Below, one piece after another: positions 1-10,737 of a DNA stretch of 64,000 nt (positions are counted from its first letter, which is position 1; each line of letters begins with the position of its first letter). The DNA is from Caenorhabditis elegans (Eukaryota; Nematoda; Chromadorea; Rhabditida; Rhabditidae): NCBI RefSeq assembly GCF_000002985.6, contig NC_003283.11, positions 12,648,001 through 12,712,000 on the forward strand, written 5' to 3'. The notes beneath the pieces are model-generated. The model was not told the origin of the DNA and searched no databases. It saw only the letters and a list, made by a program, of their open reading frames with translations. Both the position numbers and the translations under genes were made by a program.

Positions 1-1313
1 CTACGGCGAACACGATGGAAATGTGTTCGTCGCGCTCAAAGAACTTTGTAATTGAGAGATGGTGGCATAGCCCAGCCCATCTCACAACACATGGGTAATT
101 TTTCGACGTTGAGCACGTTGTCCCCCAATGTCGAAAAAAATGAATCTGTAAATAATTGTTTCCTTCCAAAAACCACAACAAACTGAACAAAGTGTTACTT
201 GAAAGTCAAATGTTTTATATTTGCTTCATATTGTGCAATTCCCAAGGTTGGGACTCTGGTTTTCAATATATCTTCTCCGGTTGGCAAGTATTCTTTTCCA
301 ATAACTCTTGCAAGGTTTTCAATGAAACTGGAAATAATAATAATTAGACTGAATAAAACCCAACGTTTAACTTGCTGAATTGTTGAGTCTTCAATATTAT
401 AAACAGTTTTATTCCTCAACATCATGGCAACTGTTTCATCTTTTATGTACATCTGGATAGACTTTATAATGTCTTTGCACAAAACATTTTCAGTCTCTCC
501 AGTTTTATTGAACTGTTTCGTAAATATTCGGATTTGATTTAGGCATTCCTATAATGGAAATTAGTTTTGAAACATTTACCGTATTTCCTCTATTAGTTTT
601 GCACCCCTTTGCTCAACTTTCACAGCTCATATCTCAGTAGTCGTTTGTTTTATAAAAAAGTTGTCAACTGATAAAATTTTTGCAAGATGTTTTCTAACGT
701 TTGTAGTTTGTTAATTATTTATATGCTTAAAACAAAACGAGATATGAGTTGTCAAAGTTGAGCAAAGGGGTGCAAAACTAATAGAGGAAATACGGTAATT
801 ACTTACAATTGAAGATGGATTTTCGTAAATTAATTGTCTCCACATAATTGCCCAGTGTATCTCATCAATACCTTCCAAGATATTTATATAAATTCCATGT
901 TTTAGAGCTCTTTTTTCTTCAACACTGTATCCTCCACAATGAAGAATTCTCAAAATTTCAATATTACAAACTACCGATAATATATTATCTAATTATTTTG
1001 AAAATCAGCTGAGTAGGTGATAATTTTTGGAAGCAACTGAAAAAATGTAGTTTTCATTGAATTTACCTTACTTGCTTGACTATTGTACTTTTTCCTGACT
1101 CTCCCGGACCTAAATATAATAAAGGTTACATTTTGATTATGTTTTTTTTTTTAATCAGGTACCTATGATAAGAAGCTTTAAAGCCTTCTTCTTACGTTCC
1201 TCGAGTATTTGTGTTTCGATTTTCAAGTTTTCATCTATCTTCAAAAATATATTTTCACTCAAAGTTTTACTTAACCTCCACCTGTTTCTTAAGTTGCTCT
1301 CTGCCGAGAACAT
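1..1313 (-). CDS. gpa-9: G protein alpha subunit, divergent, 3' end outside window
   Basis: Heterotrimeric G-alpha subunit, a GTP switch acting at the inner plasma membrane downstream of GPCRs. Exons (minus): 1313-1163, 1109-1076, 948-807, 548-376, 327-199, 145-91, 43-1; the gene continues beyond base 1. Visible motifs: P-loop GPGESGKST (usual GAGESGKST), the helical-domain stretch after ILHCGGYS, switch I LKTRVPTLGI keeping the catalytic Arg and the Mg-binding Thr, and switch II DIGGQRAQRR with the catalytic Gln. The likely start MFSAES lacks the Gly2 that is normally myristoylated; an upstream in-frame ATG at 1343 does not supply one. Introns 2 and 4 keep frame only with GC donors (GCAAGT), and two acceptors (TTTTGAG, TACAAAG) are poor. 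Intron 3 holds an inverted repeat. The symbol rests on the neighbourhood with lin-25 and on memory; gpa-8 is the alternative. Exon 1 and intron 2 are the least certain parts. Confidence 0.8.
577..798. repeat. Inverted-repeat (MITE-like) element in G-alpha intron 3
   Basis: Two arms of about 60-90 bp face each other. The left arm begins TTACCGTATTTCCTCTATTA and the right arm is its reverse complement, ending at about 798. The arms diverge toward the centre, where CAGCTC and CAACTC versions differ. No coding capacity. It lies wholly within the intron between bases 549 and 806 of the G-alpha gene, so it should be spliced out. No clear target duplication was seen beyond A/T-rich flanks. Confidence 0.75.
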
Positions 1314-1956
1314 GATTTTTGGCCGATGAAGAAAATGATGCACCCAGCTTTGAAAGGCTGAAAGTTTTGCCTAGTTTTTTTTTACAATAGTGGCTTTGGG
1401 TCTGATAAAAACACTAGTGAAAATTACGAATGAAATAATTTGAGACATGCTCAAGATATTGAAAGTTGTTATTTCCAAGTTTATATATAAACTTAAACTA
1501 TAGTTTGAGTGCAAAGCACATTTTAGAAAATGTAATGTTTCCATGGTAACTTATAAACAAGTAATTAAAACAAGCTTAAAGTTTTTTTTTGAAAATGAAA
1601 AGTGAATGAAGCTGAATTAAATCGTCTTAAGAGATTGTTGGGGTGGCAGTTTGATTATTACATCTGAAAATTGTGTAGAATCATTGAAAATAAATGCCGT
1701 CCACGCCCAATTTTTCATTGACTCTGAGAAGTGAAGGAAGACATCCCTCCTATGTCAGAAAATGTACAATGGAAGAGGAATGCATCGTACCTAGTCCCCC
1801 AAGTAGTGGGGGACAATAAACACTCGGCCACCTCGCTCTATTGCGTGTCTACGTCTCACATCCATTTATACTATTGCACCGAATATTGGGTTAATGTCGG
1901 TGTTTGAATATATTTTGGTTACAGTTTAAATGCTTCAAATTTAAATCAATTAAATC
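1314..1956. other. Divergent promoter region between G-alpha gene and lin-25
   Basis: A 643 bp gap between two divergently transcribed genes, presumably holding both promoters. It is AT-rich with several A/T runs. Around 1690-1850 it is more GC-rich (including a C run near 1796-1800). I see no convincing coding exon, TATA box or RNA gene. Confidence 0.5.
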
Positions 1957-4900
1957 ATGAATAGTATCAAAATTGATAGTTCAACAAAAGTGAGTTTTTT
2001 TTTAAATAAATTTTTATTTTAATTTCAACAAACTTATTTTGTATTTAATTTTTTTTTAGATAGTTATTGAATATATTGACAAACTCCGCAATTGCTCAAA
2101 TGAAAAACGACAAAAAGTATCATCAGTCATTCGTCCAGTTGACTTTCCCGGTATCTCAACTCAGCAGCTTTGTGGTTTGTTGCAATTCTTTTTTGTAATT
2201 GTATTAATATATTTTATTCAGATATTTTGATTCGGTTTGCTTATAATGGAACATATATCGATGATGTTTTCCGGGACCATCTTCTCAAACTTGTCGTAGA
2301 TAAGGTACTCTGTAGTTCTTTGTTTTATTCCAAAAAATTATAAATTTACAGTCAATCACCTGGAATCAAGTCATCCACAGTGTGATAAATACAAAAACAG
2401 ATAGAATTTATTCGAAATGTTTGCAATGCGAATTGATCCGGGAAATGGTCAACTATGTACAGTGAGTTGGCATTTTTAATTGAAAAATTTTGCCAAGTTT
2501 ATTAATTTCAGAATCAAGTCATTTTCTGATAAATTGCATGCAGATGAGCTTATTTCGATTATGAAGCCGACTGTTTTCTTCCTCGCGCAACTGATACAAG
2601 TAAGATTTTTAGTATTTTTAACGAGCGATAAATGTTGTTTAAAGTTAAAAGCTTACATGTTGAAGGTTACCAAAATATATGTTCAAAATTGGCAAATGCT
2701 CTTTTACTACCTCATCTTTTACTACGTTGCTCTTTTACTACGGTTTACTCTTTTACTACGGCCGTATTTTTTACTACATTTTCCAATTTCGATTTTTTAC
2801 TACGAAATGTATCTTTTACTACGGCCGTTTTTTTTACTACGGTTTCCGAATTTGATTTTTTACTACGATTCGTATCTTTTACTACGATTAACGATTTTTT
2901 ACTACCTAATGAAAAAAAGAATATCAAAAGTTGGAATTTGAAAGTTACCTTGTAGCAGATTTTAGGTATAATTACAATTTCACTCTGAAATCAACATGAA
3001 AGTTTCATAGCTGTGTTCTTTTTCCAACTTTTGAAATATACTACTGTCTGAGCGGTTTTTAACTGAATCCGACGATATCAGAACGGGAAAATGAAATTTA
3101 TGAAAATTTTCCAAACAAAACTATTTTGAAACCTTATTAGGCACTGATCAGTTATTGTAGAAAAATTCTCAATCTGTCGTTTTTGAAAACATTCCTGTCA
3201 ACTTTGTGATTTGGCATAATAATAAGAAACTCGACAAGTAGGGCTCTATATACCCACATATCTTTTCGGACAGAGGGAATGCGAAAAATTAATCAATCGC
3301 AAACTTGTTAAGCTTAAGATAAGGAACACTTTTCCCGTGCAAACTATTTGAAAAAAAATCTGAATGGATCCAGATTCGAACCAGCAATGACTCTACTGAA
3401 GAGCGCGCGCTTTACCACTTCTCCAAACAGGCGAGTGGCGGCCGCGGTTCCAAGGAATATGTGAAACCAACCGAGCTGTACGAAGTAAGAAGCTTCCATT
3501 ACTTTTTCAGATATTTAGTTCTGAAAACTTTGTCAACTCTCCTTATCAACAACTAAATGGTCCTTTTTGTAGTTATTTCTACTGGCAAAAAAGAGTGTGC
3601 CTGTAAATAATATCCTGCGTATAAACGTTGTTGTCCAGTGAAAACCTTCCCTTGACTTGAAATTTCTAGAAAATTGTACATGCATGTTGATACGAGATAC
3701 AGAAATGAAACATTTGAAATTAAATTTTGGGCCTAAAATGTTTTTTCTCAAAAACCACTACAGTTCTTATTTTTCCAAGAGTGTATATAAAAAGTTTATT
3801 TTTTAAAATAATTTTTCGTATCAAAATCCCATTTTCCGGCTTCAAACGTAACGTTTTCGTCGTTTTCGTTATTGGCAAATCGAATTCGATCGAAATTGAA
3901 AAAATTCCGGAGTACGGTACATGTCGGTGTTTGCGTACTTTTGCGTACCGTGCATTTTATTCGACGACACTTCATATTTTTAAAAAGCAAAATTGACAAA
4001 AAAGTGCGTTTGAAACCCAAAAACAGGACATTCCATGCGAAAAATAATTTCGAAAAAATTCAGATTGCATTTATTACTGGAAAAAAACAAGATTGGGGCC
4101 GTTTTTCAGAAACAAATTTTGGGCCAATTTTTTTTTGAAAATAGCTTATTCGATGAATCACAGAAGTTCCCGAGCTGCTATTAAGTGGAATTTGTAGAAT
4201 GTTTAAAAATACACTCAAAAAAAGTAGTTTTCAAGATAAATTTCAAGTCAAGCGAAGGTTTTCACTGGACAACAACGTTTATACGCAGGATATTATTTAC
4301 AGGCACACTCTTTTTTTCCAGTAGAAATAACTACAAAAAGGACCATTTAGTTGTTGATAAGGAGAGTTGACAAAGTTTTCAGAACTAAATATCTGAAAAA
4401 GTAATGGAAGCTTCTTACTTCGTACAGCTCGGTTGGTTTCACATATTCCTTGGAACCGCGGCCGCCACTTGCCTGTTTGGAGAAGTGGTAAAGCGCGCGC
4501 TCTTCAGTAGAGTCATTGCTGGTTCGAATCTGGATCCATTCAGATTTTTTTTCAAATAGTTTGCACGGGAAAAGTGTTCCTTATCTTAAGCTTAACAAGT
4601 TTGCGATTGATTAATTTTTCGCATTCCCTCTGTCCGAAAAGATATGTGGGTATATAGAGCCCTACTTGTCGAGTTTCTTATTATTATGCCAAATCACAAA
4701 GTTGACAGGAATGTTTTCAAAAACGACAGATTGAGAATTTTTCTACAATAACTGATTAGTGCCTAATAAGGTTTCAAAATAGTTTTGTTTGGAAAATTTT
4801 CATAAATTTCATTTTCCCGTTCTGATATCGTCGGATTCAGTTAAAAACCGCTCAGACAGTAGTATATTTCAAAAGTTGGAAAAAGAACACAGCTATGAAA

Positions 4901-7900
4901 CTTTCATGTTGATTTCAGAGTGAAATTGTAATTATACCTAAAATCTGCTACAAGGTAACTTTCAAATTCCAACTTTTGATATTCTTTTTTTCATTAGGTA
5001 GTAAAAAATCGTTAATCGTAGTAAAAGATACGAATCGTAGTAAAAAATCAAATTCGGAAACCGTAGTAAAAAAAACGACCGTAGTAAAAGATACATTTCG
5101 TAGTAAAAAATCGAAATTGGAAAATGTAGTAAAAAATACGGCCGTAGTAAAAGAGTAAACCGTAGTAAAAGAGCAACGTAGTAAAAGATGAGGTAGTAAA
5201 AGAGCATTTGCCTTCAAAATTTAGGTTTTATTGGGTGTTGCTTTTTCAATTATTTTCTATTAAAAAATTTAATTTAAAATCTCTCTTAACAAGAATACAT
5301 AAGAGCGAACCAATAAGATCCTAATTCGCAAAAAAAGAAGAAAAAATGATACCAAAATATTTTACCAAAAACTTTTTCTCGTCGCGAGACCCATATGAAT
5401 AAATTGTTGCAGCTTGAAGTACGAATTTCAAAAAAAAACATAAAAAATCACAATACAATTTTTTAAAAATCTATTTAAATTTTCTTGAAATATACTAATA
5501 TTTGGAACCAATAGAATTGTTATTCAAAAAAAAACAACTTATCTTTAAATCCATATTCTTTATTTTTATTTTCAGGATGTTCTTTCTGATGAAGATGAGC
5601 TGGAGATGATACAAATTGAGTATGGGGACGTTCGTAAAGCTTACTACAAACCTTTGGAAGCTCTCAGCGCATTCATACACGATGATCTTTGTAGCTCACT
5701 TCTAGCATTTTCCGAAGCCTCTGAAATCACTCATCAGCTTGAGCTCTGTCGTGATTCATTCTCAAAACTTCGTTCACCTGACAAATCAGCAACTACATTG
5801 GTGGAAATGCTTATCGAAAGACATATTGAAAAATGCAAGCCTGTAAAATTCCAATACATCCCTGAAGGAATCGCTTTGTTCGATTTGAAAAATCCTTCCA
5901 TTCGCATTTTGATCCCCATTTTTGCTTGCTTCAAAAATCACGAAAGCAGTAAACTGATGGCTGAAACTATTCAAACTTTTGCTGAAATAATGCGATTCTA
6001 TGGTCCAGATGTGATTTTTGATATTCTTCATGGAGCAATTCTATTGAAATGTGAAGAATCAATGGATTTATTACACTTTCCAAAACAACATCGTGCTGAC
6101 TTTCGATGGCAATCCACAACATTTTTCTACAAAAAATTACCTCAAATTATTGAATATTTGATTCGAAGTGAAAAACTTACCGTAGCTGAAGTTCAATTTG
6201 GATTGGAAAAGGCTTTGACTGATTTGTCAATGGTTAGTTTATATTATATGCTTATTGTAAAATTAAATATAACAAATTTACAGATGTTTGACGCTGCTGA
6301 CGTTGCCTGGCAGAATGCATCATTTCTAACATTATTGAATGAATTAGAACCAGTTCTCGGAAAAACCATTACGGATCCGTTACGTCTACGACGGAGAGAG
6401 CACATGAAGACAAATGATCAGCTTCTTCCATTTGCTGATACAGATAATCAGCTTATCGAGAATACTGATATTGATAAATTACTCAATGCAGTTAAAGAAG
6501 TGATGAATCTACAATTTGGACAAACTGAAGAATTTAGCAAATTGTTCGTAGATAAAGTGAAAACTGGTCAAACTGACAATTTTGATGCAATAACATCAAT
6601 TCTTATAACTGAAGGTCGACTTATGGAAGTTGGAAAAGCATTTGTATTGAAAAATGTAGAAGCTCAAAGATCTTCAGCTGTTGGTGTGAATGAGAGAATT
6701 CAAATATTTGATGATACATTTATTTTGCTGTCAAGAATTTTAATCAAAAATCCTAGTGTGGTAAGTCATATTCTACGAATTTAGAAACATCTCGTGTTGA
6801 TAATTCTTCTAATATTTCAGTCTATCAATATGTTTGTGAACGGTGGACCCGGGAAATCTGACGCCGAACAGACGATGTTTTACAAATGGTCAATGAGATA
6901 TGTGAAGCGTGTTGCAAAACATCGAGATCCTGAACCAAAAGACGAAACAGAGTACATTGCTCTACGAAAGGAAGTTGAGATGCTTATGCGATTGGCGAAT
7001 GCAGAAGTTGGAATTGAAGATGATCTTGAGAATGATGTAGAAGAAGAGATGCCAGAAGTACAAGAACCAAATATTGAAACTCAAAATGTCGATGAAATTT
7101 CAATTCCCGATCCATTGCACCTTCTTATTGAGAATGATCCCACTGTCACTGCGGAATCTAAAGAGACAGAAGAAGTGAAATTCAATCCGGAAGGAGTCGA
7201 GCAAATGGATACAAACGAAAAACCAGCTGAAATATCAGATTCACTAATTGAACCAACTCTTTTAGAAGAACCAAAAGATATATTGGAGAATATAATAGTG
7301 CCAATTATAAAAGTAGAAGCTCCAAAACCAGACTCTCCAATCAAAAAGAAAAAAGATCCAGATGTAACGTGGCATGAAGTTCATTGTCCTCTTCCAAGAA
7401 TTTCAAGAAGAACTGCTAGGGCTTATTTGGCTCAAATGAAAGAAGGAATTCCTTTTTGGAAAACTGATGATCCGAATTTGAATATTGGTTCCATATTGGC
7501 AGCTATTCCACGTCTCGGACAATTGTTGGTGGATGAGCATGAAGAGAAAAGGAATCGAATTGATAGAAAATCAGCAGAAGAGAATATGACTGTAAGAATA
7601 AAATCAGAGCTTTTAGTAATATGTTTTTTTTTATTTCAGAATATCCTTCATGCTATCGAATCGATGCCTAGTCTGTTCCTTTGCCTTCTCGAATGGTTGG
7701 ATTGTGAGCCAGAATCAGGTGCACGAACTTCATTAGCCTTCACGATAAACTTGTCATTGGAGAGGTATCTAGCAGTGTCAACTCATGGAATCAATTACAT
7801 GAAGTGGATATTCATAAAGTCTACTGTGCAACAAATGATTGATGAGCTAGTTGACAAGAGTCCAGCATTCCCAGAAGTTACCTGTACGGCTTTCAGCACT

Positions 7901-10623
7901 GCTCGTAGATTCTGTCCATTTGTTGGAAGAAATGAGGTAACTATTTTGTGTTTCATCAAATATATGGAGTAGTTAAGTTTCTTCAGAATCCCGATCAGCT
8001 GAAATTGAAGCATGCATGGTACTATATGAGACAACAGGCATGGGCTAGTCCTCACGCTTTAAGACTATTGGAACATGCTAACACTGCTAGAGAGTACGAC
8101 GTTTGGTCTCATGTAAGTGCTTGTATAATCAGTAAAATTCAAGTTTAAGATTTATATTTTCAGATTTATATCAGTAAAACTATTAAAAGCGGATGTGGAG
8201 ATATAATGACAAGCTCAGTCGACATGATCTTCTCATTTTTAATGTTGGATGATCTCAATTCCATTATTAGAATTCATGAAAGTTTGATGGCATTTTGGTT
8301 AAGTGAGGATGCAGGACAATGTCAAGCTGATGGAAGGTTTGACCCATTGTCTATTAGAGTTGTGATTCGGTTAATGACACAGGTAAAGTTTTCCAGGTGT
8401 TTAATATTCTAATATCGTTTCGTTATAGGTTCTTCTGATTGCTGAATGGACTCTTGATCGTCTTTTGAACGAAGATCCAGCTTTTGTTGAACGTCTTAAC
8501 CTGAAAGAAGTAAAAGCTCCTGAACCAGAAGATCCTGATAAAAGAGAAAAATGGATATTCTTATTGAGAAGTATGCTCGAACGAACTATCAATAGATTCT
8601 TCAAAATTGTTCGAAAAGGTAAGATTTGGTTGAGGCTTCAGTGCGCGTTCTTATTCTTAAAACGTATCAAAAAGCGCAAACATTTATGGGTCTCACCGCG
8701 AAAATTTTTTCTCGCGGTGAGAACATCTGATAAATTCTTGCTCCTTTAAGTATTAGTTTCACACAATTGTGAAATTAAGATAATGAAATTGGTGAAACAC
8801 AAGAAATTCATGAGATAAATTCGATTTTATAATGAATCCACATAGTGAAAAAAAAACAACATTTTCAATACCATTAAAAATCTTGAAGCACTAATCGACT
8901 GGGTACGGTATTCATTTCTTCATCAACGTGAATTTCAATTTCTTCAGAAATCATTTCCATAGTCGTTGCCTCGGCTCCATCGCTAGTATTTTTATTTAAT
9001 GAACTTCTTCTTGTCACATTTTTCTGCCCAATACAGAAAAAATGAAAAATTCCAACTGATATGAATAGGAAACAAATCAATAGAACTATGAACCAAAATT
9101 TGAATGCAGCTGCAGTGATGTAGACATCTGAAGTTTCTTGTGAAGGAGTGAAAGAAGAACTTGCTGGTGAAACATGATCATCAAGTTCAAAAGCCATTGT
9201 AAACATATTTTTTGCTCGTTTGATACTGCAAAAATGATGTTCTATGATGACTATGTTTGGTGGAGTACCATCAGCGGGGATTTTGCTTCAAACTATTATT
9301 TTTATATTACTCAGACTGGTCCCAAATTCCTAAATACCATAATTTTTGAATTACCGCGCTTCTGTCTCTAACCCACGCCCATTTTTCTGACTTTGGTTTT
9401 TTATCGTTTTTTGAAGCACACTTTTATATATTTTCTTCATTTTTTGCGATGGAGAAGAAGGATCTATTTCCGAAAAAAAAACATATCTTTAGGATCTTTT
9501 TCTCTATTCAACATTTAAAAAAGGAGCGTGAAAAATTTTGCGCCAAAAATGATTAAAACCAAAGTGCGGCACTGAAAAATGGGCGTGATTTGAAGGCAAA
9601 AGCGCGGAAGTTCAAATTATAAGTTGGTAAGAGTTAGTAAAAAAAATTAGTAAGAGTTGAAATTCTACCAAAATGAGCGGTCTTTTTTGAACTTAATACA
9701 TTTTTTTGTTTCTATTTTATGGTAACTTGTCATTTGTTACGTCTGAGATTTTTCAGAAAAATCCCCATTGAAGGTACTCCACCTTCAAAAGATCAGTTAT
9801 TTAGAACCCAAATCATACTTACTTTTACTTTAACAACAATGTCGAGAAAACCCAAAAAAATAAATATCGCCGCACCTATTGTATTACTTTTTACGGACGA
9901 GAGAAAAGCTCGGTGAAGCGGAGCCAAGGAATAGAAAAACTCATGTCGCTAATTGTTAGTTTCTGTGCTTCTGACTACCTTCCGCCTCCTCCACCCCCCT
10001 TTCCACTTCTTCCAACAAAAATTGACATACACTCTGCTGAAGTCTTCTTCTCCATTCAGGTCGACCACTACGTCATCACCATAATCAGTTGTTTTAGGAT
10101 CAGTTAGCTGTTGAAATACTTTAGCTTTCTCGATAGCTCGAATAAATGAAATATCTGATTGAGACGAGGTCACTAGCATCTTTTAGAAATTCAGTAGAAG
10201 AAGGACTAGAAGATGAGAAGCCACAGTTATCAACGCTCTAAACATCATTCGAATGATTATAAACAAAAAATGAAATGAAAGTTTTTGTTTAGAAAATAGT
10301 TCATATTGCTGTGATGAGAAATGTTTTGATTATTGAATTTTTTCAGTTATTTGTAAATTTTGATTTCAGGACTCCTTTCCAACGTGGTCAATACCATCAT
10401 TCAACTTCTCAAATCAATTGCTGGATCTGCTGATTGCAAAGCAAAGCGTCTTCTGGTCAAAAGAATACCTCCAGACTTGATATTTCAATTGGCATACATC
10501 GAACCATCTTCTGTTGACTATTCACTGATGAACATCTATTGTGATCCGGATAACAAGGAGCACACACAAACGAAGATTATGTTCCTTTGTGCTTTACGAA
10601 GATCACAAAGTTTTAGTTTTTGA
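1957..10623 (+). CDS. lin-25: Mediator complex subunit 24 (LIN-25)
   Basis: Tail-module Mediator subunit; in C. elegans LIN-25 works with SUR-2/MED23 in vulval and other Ras-dependent fate choices in the nucleus. Thirteen exons keep phase: 1957-1989, 2060-2174, 2222-2304, 2352-2461, 2512-2599, 5576-6232, 6284-6760, 6821-7591, 7640-7936, 7987-8112, 8164-8382, 8429-8618, 10370-10623, giving 1139 residues, the length I recall for LIN-25. MED24 similarity is visible in DFRWQSTTFFYKKLPQII (human ELKWTAFTFLKIPQVL) and TWHEVHCPLPRISRRTARAY (human KWHEACLSISAAILEIL). An acidic, Glu/Pro-rich insert lies in exon 8 (bases 7010-7360). Intron 5 (2600-5575) contains a foldback transposon and intron 12 (8619-10369) an antisense nested gene. 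The 3' end is convergent with the CCCH gene, 114 bp between stop codons. Confidence 0.93.
2700..2915. repeat. TTTTACTACG minisatellite, left arm
   Basis: Degenerate tandem array built on the core TTTTACTACG, with spacers of 0 to about 12 bases (CTC, GGCCGT, TTTCCAATTTCG and others) between copies. At least a dozen copies of TTTTACTAC are readable. Because the unit is free of stops in several frames, it generates spurious open frames on both strands. Confidence 0.85.
3365..3432 (-). pseudogene. tRNA-like sequence in left arm of the foldback element
   Basis: Reverse complement of the copy at 4471-4538. On the minus strand it contains an A-box TGGAGAAGTGG and a B-box GGTTCGAATC at tRNA spacing, then a T run. 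The T arm can pair (CTGG/CTGG with two G-U pairs), but the acceptor stem does not close, so it is a tRNA-derived relic rather than a working tRNA gene. Confidence 0.6.
4471..4538 (+). pseudogene. tRNA-like sequence in right arm of the foldback element
   Basis: A-box TGGAGAAGTGG at 4478-4488 departs from the tRNA consensus TGGCNNAGTGG at one base, and B-box GGTTCGAATC is at 4521-4530. Eight T residues at 4545-4552 could stop RNA polymerase III. The acceptor ends do not pair and the anticodon stem is only about three to four base pairs, so no amino-acid identity is assigned. A SINE-like or tRNA-pseudogene origin is inferred. Confidence 0.6.
4985..5204. repeat. CGTAGTAAAA minisatellite, right arm
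   Basis: Mirror copy of the left-arm array, read as CGTAGTAAAA on the plus strand. Unit order and spacers match the reverse complement of 2700-2915 almost exactly, so both arrays are the same age and were probably homogenised by gene conversion or recent transposition. Confidence 0.85.
8691..8722. repeat. Short GC-rich hairpin (TCTCACCGCGA stem)
   Basis: TCTCACCGCGA at 8691-8701 is the exact reverse complement of 8712-8722, with an A/T-only loop. Relatives of the arm (CTCGCGGTGAGACCCAT near 32718, GTGGCGAGACC near 13167, GGTCTCACCACGA near 48990) suggest a dispersed repeat family. It lies in lin-25 intron 12, just after the donor. Confidence 0.7.
8874..10179 (-). CDS. Nested antisense single-pass membrane protein, unknown function
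   Basis: Lies wholly inside lin-25 intron 12, antisense. Two exons, 10179-10031 and 9225-8874, join in phase (GTATGT donor, TTTTTGCAG acceptor) to give 166 residues. The N-terminal part is acidic and polar. A single hydrophobic segment (FKFWFIVLLICFLFISVGIF) lies in the second exon, followed by a short Ser/Thr- and Glu-rich tail ending VLQDF. The 805 bp intron holds an inverted repeat. Twenty-one codons just upstream (10248-10186), beginning MMFRALITV and very Leu-rich, read in the same frame and look like a signal peptide, but a TAA at 10185-10183 separates them. A shorter form could start at ATG 9206 if the acceptor is used for trans-splicing. I recognise no family. Membrane topology is inferred only. 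Confidence 0.5.
9339..9620. repeat. Imperfect inverted repeat in nested-gene intron
   Basis: The left arm (ATAATTTTTGAATTACCGCG, then CACGCCCATTTTTC and CTTTGGTTTT) is mirrored by the right arm (AAAACCAAAG, GAAAAATGGGCGTG, CGCGGAAGTTCAAATTAT). The arms are about 70 bp with mismatches around an AT-rich centre. No coding capacity. This looks like an old MITE inside both lin-25 intron 12 and the antisense gene's intron. Confidence 0.65.
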
Positions 10624-10737
10624 AAATCTCAATTTCGACGTGTATTTTTTAACTATTCAGGAGGGCTATGAAAAATTGAATTTATTTATTATAATCGTAT
10701 AAATATGTAAATATATTTATCCTTCTTCGTTTTAATT

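Larger units (their letters stand above)
2691..5212. mobile_element. Non-autonomous foldback transposon with 975 bp terminal inverted repeats and 9 bp target duplication
   Basis: Left arm 2691-3665 and right arm 4238-5212 are reverse complements with only scattered single mismatches (for example GGCCG versus GGTCG in the terminal repeats). They enclose a unique 572 bp centre (3666-4237). Termini read GGCAAATGCTC. The direct repeat TTCAAAATT flanks the element at 2682-2690 and 5213-5221, a 9 bp duplication of the kind Mutator-like elements make. The outer 220 bp of each arm is a degenerate TTTTACTACG minisatellite. Each arm also carries a tRNA-like segment. I find no transposase; short open frames in the centre look random. 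It sits in lin-25 intron 5 and can fold into a long hairpin in the lin-25 pre-mRNA. The family name is unknown to me. Confidence 0.9.

Noticed and set aside
2480..2955. Open frames of 153 and 107 codons
   Set aside because: They are produced by the stop-poor TTTTACTACG minisatellite at the end of the foldback element; repeats of FYY/LLL have no protein family character. The mirror frames at 4948-5217 are the same artefact.
3727..4138. Short open frames in the centre of the foldback element as a transposase
   Set aside because: They are under 90 codons in conflicting frames on both strands and lack DDE or zinc-finger motifs.
9719..9916. 65-codon plus-strand frame in lin-25 intron 12
   Set aside because: No splice context in phase with lin-25 exons and no family signal; the antisense nested gene explains the region better.
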